Of a DNA stretch of 10,094 nt, positions 1 to 7,000 are shown one piece after another. A program made the translations under genes and the position numbers. Position 1 is the first letter of the stretch. Each line of letters starts with the position of its first letter. Origin of the DNA: VBOC01 sp035635475 (lineage in GTDB: Bacteria > Bacteroidota > Ignavibacteria > UBA10030 > SZUA-254); NCBI GenBank assembly GCA_035635475.1, contig DASQAZ010000138.1, positions 1 through 10,094 of the forward strand, read 5' to 3'. The notes under the pieces are model-generated. The model saw only the letters and a list, made by a program, of their open reading frames with translations. It had not been told where the DNA came from and ran no database searches.

Positions 1-633
1 CGCGCCGTCGACGGGCCACGCACGTTGTCCGGCGGCGGTCATCCGCTGAGCGTAAATATCGGAGTATCCCGTTCCCGCGCGATAATCCGTCCAGGCGACA
101 ATTGCCCCGTGAAGTCTGTCGGAAACGATCTTCGGCTCGACCTGGTCCCCGGGCTGGCTGCAGACGTACTCGCCGTTTACCGACCACATCGGAAGACCGG
201 TACCACCGAGCCGCTGAGCGTATATGTCGAAATCACCGCTCCGTTTGTCCTGCCACACGACAAGGACCCCGCCCTGCCCGTCCGGAATGATCTGAGGGCT
301 GTACTGATGGCCGAGCGCATTGCAAACGAGAGCTCCATTCGGAACCCAGAGCGAAATTCCATCCGGGGAGATCCTCTGGGCGAAGATGTCGTAATCGAGG
401 CCGAACCGATTGTCTTGCCAGACAATAAAAGCGCCCCCGGCGGCATCGGAGATGATCTGAGGGTAGTATTGGAGTCCGGCGGAAGTTGCAAGTTGAATTC
501 CTCCCAACTTCCAGAGCAGGTTGCCTGATGAGCTCACCCGCTGAACATAGAGCTTGTCATTCGTGCCGTCTCGCCTGTCTTGCCAGACCATGATCGCCCC
601 GTTGTGGCCGTCGCTGACGAGATGGACATTCCA
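1..633 (-). repeat. Four protein-level tandem VWQD repeats (about 55 residues each)
   Basis: The repeat is clear in protein and not obvious in DNA. Successive anchors VWQDRR, VWQDNR, VWQDKR and AWTDYR are spaced 55, 56 and 53 residues apart. Each unit also carries GGAxxVWQD-like, IxAQR, LW and P-Q-I-I-x-D positions. The fourth unit is the most divergent (WTD in place of WQD). The array may continue past the window edge. Confidence 0.85.
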
Positions 634-756
634 CTGGTTACCCGCATCCGTGGAGATCATGACGCAGCTATCCGGGCGGCACGGCCAGTCAGCATACAAA
701 CCGGCGTAGCAGACAAGCAACAAAAGGAGCGTTACAATTGTTCTCAAAAAGATCAA
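1..756 (-). CDS. Secreted VWQD-repeat protein, 3' end cut off by the window
   Basis: The minus-strand frame is open from two in-frame stops (TGA and TAA, about 769-774) to base 1, giving 252 residues with no stop. There is no in-frame ATG before the hydrophobic stretch. I chose TTG at 756 because a weak AGG lies seven bases upstream; TTG at 747 (MRTIVTLLL...) is equally possible. Residues 1-22 form a signal peptide with a likely cut after LYA. From about residue 42, four repeats of about 53-56 residues follow, marked by VWQDRR (57), VWQDNR (112), VWQDKR (168) and AWTDYR (221). Each is followed by D-x-Y/F-A-Q-R, then a G-x-x-x-W turn and P-x-I-x-S/P-D. The regular W/D/G-rich period suggests a beta-propeller or similar all-beta fold; that is inference. 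No catalytic motif is visible. It starts 33 bases after the 1062-residue gene, so is probably co-transcribed. A T9SS tail may lie beyond base 1. Confidence 0.85.
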   Translation of the reverse strand, partial: MIFLRTIVTLLLLLVCYAGLYADWPCRPDSCVMISTDAGNQWNVHLVSDGHNGAIMVWQDRRDGTNDKLYVQRVSSSGNLLWKLGGIQLATSAGLQYYPQIISDAAGGAFIVWQDNRFGLDYDIFAQRISPDGISLWVPNGALVCNALGHQYSPQIIPDGQGGVLVVWQDKRSGDFDIYAQRLGGTGLPMWSVNGEYVCSQPGDQVEPKIVSDRLHGAIVAWTDYRAGTGYSDIYAQRMTAAGQRAWPVDGA

Positions 757-789
757 GTCAGCGCCTGCTTATCAAACTGAAAATAACGT
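757..789 (-). other. 33-base gap between the 1062-residue gene and the VWQD-repeat gene
   Basis: This short AT-leaning gap carries two in-frame stops for the downstream frame and a weak AGG ahead of the TTG start. I see no hairpin or T-run that would act as a terminator and no room for a convincing promoter. This supports read-through from the upstream gene. Confidence 0.6.
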
Positions 790-3700
790 TTACCGTATCA
801 GCAATACTTTCCTGACTGCGGAGTAACTTGTTCCGGACTGCCCCGCTACAGGGAGCGGAGACGCCGTCATGCTGACGTAGTAGACACCGCTGCTTACCGG
901 TGTCCCACCAAGTGTTGTGCCCGGCCAATCAGTCCGATACGTTCCGGCTTTTTGGACCCCTTCTGCGAGTCTCGTCACTTCACTACCCAGGATATCATAG
1001 ACTAGGATGCGCACATCGGCGTCTGATGGCAGTGTGTAGGAAACATGCGTGACCGGATTGAATGGGTTTGGATACATCTCGCCCAGCGAAAACTCGCCCG
1101 GGATCTTGAGCTTTCCCGTCGCCTCTTGTACTCTGAGCCTGAAGGTGAGTCGATCGGCACCCTCCACCACCACCTTTCCCCGGCCGGTGAGTTGAACCTC
1201 GCCGGCCTCCTTGCCGCCGAACATCTCGACCAGAATATACGCGAAATTCCTTTCATTGTCTACTCGCCAGGAAAAATTTAATTTAGCTGACCCGGACGAG
1301 ACCAGAAGGGGGAATTCCAGGGGCTTTTTTAGCTCCGGGGGATGTACCGCAGCCCTCCGGCGGGAACCAAAGTACGCCTCGAACACCCCGGGCGGTGCCG
1401 CCGGGGGCAGTTCGTAAAAATCCGCGTTGATTCTTGAATTTTCAGATCCGAAAAAGAGTAGCTGGTTGTGGCCGGCTTCGTCTCCCACATTGAGCGTGTT
1501 TAAGTCCTCCGCAGTATTGCGAGCGGGGATTCGTTTCGGCAAGATGGTCGGCGCCAACGAGAGGACCAATCGACCCGGCCCCCTCGCACGGATCCAGTAC
1601 CCCTTTCCCGGACGGATACTGTCGGCAACCGTATAACTGTTGGCATATTCGAAATAGGGTGACGATAGAAGCGTGTCGGGTATCGCGACGATAGATGCGA
1701 CGGAAACCGCGGACGATAAGGAGCCGATCATATTCCACCCGCTCGCGAGCGCAATCGTGTCGAGAGTCAGCGGGCACCCGATAATGCTCGTCTGTTGGGA
1801 TTTCAGCCAGTATCCGATCCCGGGCTTCAGCGCATCCGACCGAACGTATCCTCCGGAATAAGAAAAAGCGTTCGAGATGCTGTTCGGAAAAAGGGTGCCC
1901 TTTCTCCGGTCGCCGACATCGAGCCCTAACGACATGAGGAGCCATCCCCCATCACCTTGGTACGTGTACCGCAAGCTCCGGCACTCAATAAGTTCCAGTG
2001 CGGAGACTGTTGTATCGCCGATCGTCAGGCCCCCGGTGTTTCGCATGTCGGCGTTGTACACGAAACCGTGCGTCAGTGTGTCGCGCAGGATGTACGTCCC
2101 CGCCCTCAGGCTTTCGGGATTCCATGCGATGGTGACCGGATATCCGCCCGCAGAAGGCTGTATCTCCACCGAGAATTTGTGTTCGGGCTGAGCGATGTTG
2201 AGCGTGTCCCGGATATCCACCTTTGTCTCCCGGCCGTCGGGTATTCTCCATCTCATGTCAAACGTTCCCTTCCCCGGTTTCGGCGGCAAGGGGACCTCTC
2301 CGAAGGCGGAATCGATCCCGTCGGTCCCGCCGGTCTCAGAGCCGAATTGAACTGAATCGCGTGCAGTATTCGCGTCGGTCATCAGAAGTGAGCCGCGGAA
2401 GCGCTCAGCAGTTCTGATCGAGAAGACTGAATCGCTGACCCGAAAGAGGGTCGAATCGGCGGCATCGCTGATCCTGATCTTGCAGACAGACGACGGACTC
2501 TCCGGTACGATCCAGTGATATGATCCTGTAGAGGCCGGGCGTTTCGTAATATAATTCCAGCTGGAACCATTATCGGTGGAATAATCCACATTCACCTCCT
2601 GGATACCATAGCTCACCCAGTCGATGATCCGCGACGATCCTGCAAACCACTGCTCACCTCCGTGGGGGTGAGAGAGCGCGAGTGGATCCGTGTACAACGT
2701 GAATGTCGTATCGCTGCCATCGGCCACGCCGGGCACAAGGTCATCGGATACCCTCATCCGGCAATTGTACGAAAGGAGCTGGGGACTCGTCCAATTGTAC
2801 GGCGAAGCACCCGGCGGCACGTGATCAGCCACCGGGGTCCAACTCGAACCGTTGTTCGTGCTGAAGTCGATCTTGATCGAGTAGCAGTTTGCGGCAGTCC
2901 AGGATATCTGATGTGCGTTGCCTCCCTGCCAGACTTCGCCGCCGTTCGGAGTGTCGAGGTGGACCGAGGCCGGGTATTGAAGCCGAAAAATTCCGTTGAT
3001 CTGGGATGCGACCACACTCAACGAATCGAGCGCCAGGAGGCCGTAATTCACGACCCCATTCGGACCGAGTCCGGCATTAAAATTGCGCCACGAGCTGCCG
3101 GAATCCGCAGACACATATATGCCCGGGGGGTTTGCGCCGTACACGCCGAAGTAGACGTAGCCTCGGTTGACAGGAGAGCAGGTAATCCACCATCCGGGGC
3201 CCCCGCCGATCGGCGTCGGGAGACTGTTCCAGGTTTCACCGCCGTTAGTGCTCTTGATAACTCCGCCTCCGCCGGCGAACCGCGTCGCATAAGCGATGCG
3301 GGGATTAAACGGATCGATTGCGATGCTCGGTATTTCACCGTCGGTGGCAAACACCTTTCGCCATGTGTGGCCGTAGTCCTGCGTCTTCCAGATACCCGTT
3401 GTGTAATCGCCGAGCAGCATGACGTTGGCGCTATCGGGCCGGATCTCCGCGTCGCACCAGGCGGAGAACAGGCCTGTGGTGGTTCTGATGGTATCCCAGG
3501 TGGAACCGAAATCGACGCTTCGCCAGAGCGTATCGTTCCCCATCGTGTAAACGGTGTCGGGATGGATCGGTTTGAACTCGACCGGCTTTCCGTAATACGA
3601 GAAAGAGCCTCCCCAGGTTTGGGTCCAGCTCGTCCCGCCGTTCGTGGTTTTCATGATCCGGTCCAAATTGCTGTTATTGGACTCAACACCGACCAGGATC

Positions 3701-3978
3701 TGGAGGGTATCCCGCGGATTGACTGCAATCGACTTGATCACGTTGTCAGAACTGCCGAGCTGCGAGACCGCATTTCCGTAGGCCTGCCAGGAGTAGCCGC
3801 GATTCCTGCTGACCCACATCTGCCGCCCGCCCGGGACGCCGTAAATAATATTCGCATCGAGCGGGTTGGAAGCGAGAGCGTCCCCCAGGACCGTTGCGAA
3901 CGCATTCAGCTTTATGACCCACGTTTGTCCCCACGAGATCTGGACGCACGCCACAATCAGCAATACGTACTTCCGCAT
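790..3978 (-). CDS. Large secreted Asp-box propeller protein with T9SS sorting tail
   Basis: This 1062-residue protein has a short signal sequence (1 to about 18). Residues 20-335 hold six Asp-box motifs (S/T-x-D/N-x-G-x-T/S-W), starting at 57, 111, 154, 199, 243 and 290. That pattern is typical of BNR, sortilin-like or glycosidase-type beta-propellers. Two Ig-like domains follow (338-428 and 432-521), each opening with P-x-G-G-E-x-W and carrying S-T-x-N-G-S-S-W. Next come a YFG-type module (528-634), a duplicated GWNM/GYW module (675-810), a second YFG module (826-945), and a tail from 962 with YPNPFNP at 969, ending RKVLLIR. The tail implies type IX export to the cell surface or medium. No catalytic residues are recognised; carbohydrate or protein binding is plausible but unproven. 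An IVAC sequence (8-11) loosely resembles a lipobox. The ATG at 3978 is the only reasonable start. Confidence 0.92.
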   Translation of the reverse strand: MRKYVLLIVACVQISWGQTWVIKLNAFATVLGDALASNPLDANIIYGVPGGRQMWVSRNRGYSWQAYGNAVSQLGSSDNVIKSIAVNPRDTLQILVGVESNNSNLDRIMKTTNGGTSWTQTWGGSFSYYGKPVEFKPIHPDTVYTMGNDTLWRSVDFGSTWDTIRTTTGLFSAWCDAEIRPDSANVMLLGDYTTGIWKTQDYGHTWRKVFATDGEIPSIAIDPFNPRIAYATRFAGGGGVIKSTNGGETWNSLPTPIGGGPGWWITCSPVNRGYVYFGVYGANPPGIYVSADSGSSWRNFNAGLGPNGVVNYGLLALDSLSVVASQINGIFRLQYPASVHLDTPNGGEVWQGGNAHQISWTAANCYSIKIDFSTNNGSSWTPVADHVPPGASPYNWTSPQLLSYNCRMRVSDDLVPGVADGSDTTFTLYTDPLALSHPHGGEQWFAGSSRIIDWVSYGIQEVNVDYSTDNGSSWNYITKRPASTGSYHWIVPESPSSVCKIRISDAADSTLFRVSDSVFSIRTAERFRGSLLMTDANTARDSVQFGSETGGTDGIDSAFGEVPLPPKPGKGTFDMRWRIPDGRETKVDIRDTLNIAQPEHKFSVEIQPSAGGYPVTIAWNPESLRAGTYILRDTLTHGFVYNADMRNTGGLTIGDTTVSALELIECRSLRYTYQGDGGWLLMSLGLDVGDRRKGTLFPNSISNAFSYSGGYVRSDALKPGIGYWLKSQQTSIIGCPLTLDTIALASGWNMIGSLSSAVSVASIVAIPDTLLSSPYFEYANSYTVADSIRPGKGYWIRARGPGRLVLSLAPTILPKRIPARNTAEDLNTLNVGDEAGHNQLLFFGSENSRINADFYELPPAAPPGVFEAYFGSRRRAAVHPPELKKPLEFPLLVSSGSAKLNFSWRVDNERNFAYILVEMFGGKEAGEVQLTGRGKVVVEGADRLTFRLRVQEATGKLKIPGEFSLGEMYPNPFNPVTHVSYTLPSDADVRILVYDILGSEVTRLAEGVQKAGTYRTDWPGTTLGGTPVSSGVYYVSMTASPLPVAGQSGTSYSAVRKVLLIR
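793..1095 (-). other. T9SS type A C-terminal sorting domain (1062-residue protein)
   Basis: Residues 962-1062 carry the usual signature: FSLGEMYPNPFNP, a T-x-V-x-Y-x-L-P strand, VYDILGSEV, a G-T-Y turn, SSGVYYV, and a basic then hydrophobic end (RKVLLIR). In known type IX systems this domain is read by the outer-membrane translocon and is usually removed or replaced by an anchor. The family assignment comes from motif recognition, not a profile search. Confidence 0.9.
1144..1503 (-). repeat. YFG module, second copy in the 1062-residue protein
   Basis: Residues 826-945 contain LNVGDEAGHNQLLFFG, then FYELPPAAPPGVFEAYF, then a beta-rich LNFSWRV segment and LTGRGK. The same order of motifs occurs at 2077-2397 in this gene and at 8412-8732 in the phospholipase D-like gene (YFGDD, FALPPVPPPEAFDARF, LTVSWDI, MTGKGR). 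I do not know a named family for it; it appears to be an all-beta domain placed just before the sorting tail. Confidence 0.75.
1549..1956 (-). repeat. Duplicated GWNM/GYW module (1062-residue protein)
   Basis: Residues 675-810 contain two related halves. The first runs from GGWLLMSLGL through FSYSGGY and LKPGIGYWLK. The second runs from SGWNMIGSLS through FEYANSY and IRPGKGYWIR. Each half starts with a W-x-x-(M/I)-x-S-L strand and ends with PG-x-GYW about 40-45 residues later. The same paired arrangement occurs at 8784-9215. No catalytic residues are evident; a structural or binding role is inference. Confidence 0.8.
2077..2397 (-). repeat. YFG module, first copy in the 1062-residue protein
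   Basis: Residues 528-634 read LLMTDANTARDSVQFGSE, then FGEVPLPPKPGKGTFDMRW, then a segment ending VTIAWN. They match the order of motifs in the later copy of this gene and in the phospholipase D-like gene, but this copy is more divergent. It sits before the GWNM/GYW pair, so that pair is flanked by YFG modules on both sides. Confidence 0.65.
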
Positions 3979-3991
3979 ATCAGAATACGAA

Positions 3992-3998
3992 CCCCCTT
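3992..3998 (-). promoter_or_regulatory. Possible ribosome binding site for the 1062-residue gene, long spacing
   Basis: AAGGGGG lies in the 24-base gap after the stop of the 1330-residue gene. It stands about 13 bases before the ATG at 3978, longer than usual. No closer purine-rich match and no other in-frame start are present, so translational coupling to the gene upstream may help initiation. Confidence 0.4.
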
Positions 3999-4002
3999 CG
4001 AC

Positions 4003-7000
4003 CTACCTCACAAGAATCATCTTTTTCACGTCGATGAACCGGTGACCGGCGGCGACGACATTATCGGCGTCGTCCTGCCTCATCCCCTCGGCGACAAGCC
4101 TGTAGAAATAGACACCGGTGGCGAGGCCCGCGGCGTCAAATGACGTTTCCTGAGACCCTTCATCCATGAGTTGGTGGTCGGCGAGTGTGGTCACCTCGCG
4201 CCCGAGCACATCGTAGATCCTCAGCGTGACGACCGCTGGCTCCGGAAGGTCGAATGCGATGGTCGTCACCGGATTGAAGGGATTCGGATAATTTTGGTAC
4301 AATGCATACGCGAGCGGCACATCCGGGTACTGGCTTCCCTCGGAGACGAAAGTCACAGGCACGATTCCCGGCGTCGCGTGCAAATACGGAACGTCGCCCA
4401 AAGGTTTCACGCCCTGGAGGACCGTTTTCGCAAGGAAGGAGACCGTATCCTTGAAATTGGAAGTCTCCGCAAACGCCGTATTGAGCTTGATCAGCACGCT
4501 CAGCAATTCGCCAAGCGAGGGGGAAGGATGGATCGCTGCAAGTGACAAACACGCCATCAAGGTGTCCCCGTCCTTCACGATGTCCGATACGAGAAGGCTG
4601 TTGAACGGGCCCGCCGGGTCTGAGGGATCCGAGTACGTCAGCTCGCCCAACCCGATGGGGAATTTGTGCGTGGCGCTTGCGGCGATGTTCAGCTTCACGG
4701 CCAGCAGCTCGGCAAAGACCCGGTCGTTTTTCTTCAGCGGGGAGAGTTCCGGGAGTTGCGACTTTATCGAATCCCCCGAGATGAGCTTATTCAGGCATGT
4801 CGGACCGGAGAGATGCTGGGTTCCGGTCTTGGCATCAATGAACGACTTGATCACATTACTGTATTTCTTGAGCCTCACCGAACTGGCGCCTTTCGGACCC
4901 TTCGGCACACCGACGATGAGGGGAGTGAGATCGGAAAAGTATGAAGATCCCTGTCCGAATCCTTTGGGGAAGAGCTCCTCTCCAACGTTGTTAAGGTTGG
5001 GGGCCGGGAGGCCGAGTTGATTCTTGTCGATCCGGCTGAGCGAGTCCGGGATCACGCCTTTCTGCTTCGCCGCCATCGCCTGGTCGAACCAGGTATACTT
5101 CGCTTTGATTGTCTTTCCCTTCGACCCCACGCCGTCAAGCTGGATCTCGTGATGGGCCGCGAGCGGGCTGGCGCCAAAGTTGTATGTCCAATTCTTTCTC
5201 TGGGGGTCTACCGACAATCCGGAATAGACGAGCGTGTCGCTCTTCACCTTCGATGTGAAGGCCGTGAGTCGGCTGATCCCGATATTGAACGAAACCAGGA
5301 GGACGTGGTCGACGGTCTGGTCAGCCGGAGCCGTCAGGCTCAATTTGAAGAAGACCTTGTCGGCCTTCCGCTTCATGCTTGCGTGCTTGCTCTTGGTGTC
5401 GACTGCGGTCGCCCATTCGCGCGCCGTGGCACTCCGGAGGCTTGTGCTGTCCCTCCCTGCTCCGTTGACGCTGAATGAGTCGGGCGACGAGGCAGCATTG
5501 TGCGCAAAAACGACATGACCCGCCGCCGCGCTCGTGGATGAAGGAGTAAAGCCGATCATAAACGCCTGGCTTGTCTGCCGGGCTATAGAGGCGCTCGGCG
5601 GGGATACGCTGAACTGCGGATTATCCGCCGCTGCCGACGTAATCGAGAGCGTGGCGGTTCCCGTATTCGTCACGACGATGGTGTCGGTTTTCAGATGACC
5701 GACGAGGACGCTGCCGAATGCGATGCTCGAAGGAGTTCCCGAAAAGACCGGAGCGGGCGTGTGAACGGTGATTTTTTGCGTGTTGGATAGCCCGCCGTTG
5801 GGCGTTTGACTGAATACGCTGATCAGGAAAGAGCCGGTCGAATCTATGTCTGAGGCGAGAACTGTCGCCTGAAGCTGGGTCGGACTAATGAAGGAAGTCG
5901 CCCGGGGGCTTCCCTGGAACCTGACGACGGAGCAGGGCACGAAATTTGAGCCGAAGACAGTCAGAGTGAAATCCGGTTCGCCTGAAGAATAGGTGTTCGG
6001 AGAGATGCTCGTTGTCGACGGGGACGGATGAGGCCTGACGATCAGGAAATTATTCCCGGTCGATAACTGCGAAGCCGTCGCCGCGCCCGAGAGTGCCACT
6101 TGAATATCCGTGGCGTTGATCCTCGTCTGCGAGGTTCCTCCGCTGCCCGGGATCGCGTCGAGGGCAAAGCTCAATGGGGGGATTGTGACAGTAACGTCGT
6201 ACGTGCCGTCGTCCAGCAAGCCGAAGTGATAGTTGCCGACGGAATCGGTCGTCGTGGTCGCCCAGATGGTCGTGTCCCTGTGCAGGACGACGGTTACCAG
6301 CGGAACGGGTCTTCGGTCGCCGGCAGTGCCGGTGCTGCTGTCGCAGTCTTCCAGAACGGTCCCGCTGATCTGGTGGAACAAAAACGCCGTCTTACCCAGC
6401 CACGATCCCCAGGTGTTTGAGCCCTTGGCCCAGAGTCCGGCAGCCCATGCGGAGCTTTGCGTTCCGCCCGAGTCCGATGGATCAATCGCCACACCTTCGT
6501 AGTCGCCCCACCGTTGGCCCAGGGTGCACCGATAGGTCACCTGACCCGATTTCAGGAGCCCCCGGGGCTGGATGTTCGCATCCGTCCGGCGTCTGCCCGA
6601 ATACCATGCCGATGCGAACTCGTCTTTATTCGAACGGCCGAAGGAGAAATATGCGGTCCCTGCCGCGTCAACCGTTACTGAAGGGTAAAAGTAGAAAGCG
6701 TCCGCCGCACCGAATGTTTCGTCGGTCACCAGCGTCTGCGTGGTCGTATTTATTTTATAGTAACGAATCGCCGAAACATGGCCGGTGTCGATGTTCAACC
6801 CTATCGTATGAGTCGCGTACAAATAGCCGTCGCGCCATACCGGATCCTGCGTACGGGCATCGCCTGATTTTATCTTGGCGTTGGTCGCGGCGGAGCAGCC
6901 GAGTTGGACGCCGTCGGGAGGCGGGCCGAAATTGGAAACCGTGAGCTGAGCGATTTTATCGAGCACCGGGTCGAACGGGCCTCCCGTAATATGGTAGAGG

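Noticed and set aside
25..528. Plus-strand open frame of 167 codons
   Set aside because: It is antisense to the VWQD-repeat gene. The regular protein repeats on the minus strand show which strand is coding.
1386..1406. Strong GC-rich hairpin (CCCCGG..CGG / CCG..CCGGGG) resembling a terminator stem
   Set aside because: It lies inside the coding sequence of a proline-rich stretch (LPPAAPPG) and has no T-run. Codon composition explains it.
2662..4143. Plus-strand open frame of 493 codons
   Set aside because: It overlaps two strongly supported minus-strand genes, its protein is arginine-, proline- and histidine-rich with no recognisable domain, and its composition is what the antisense of a GC-biased coding frame gives.
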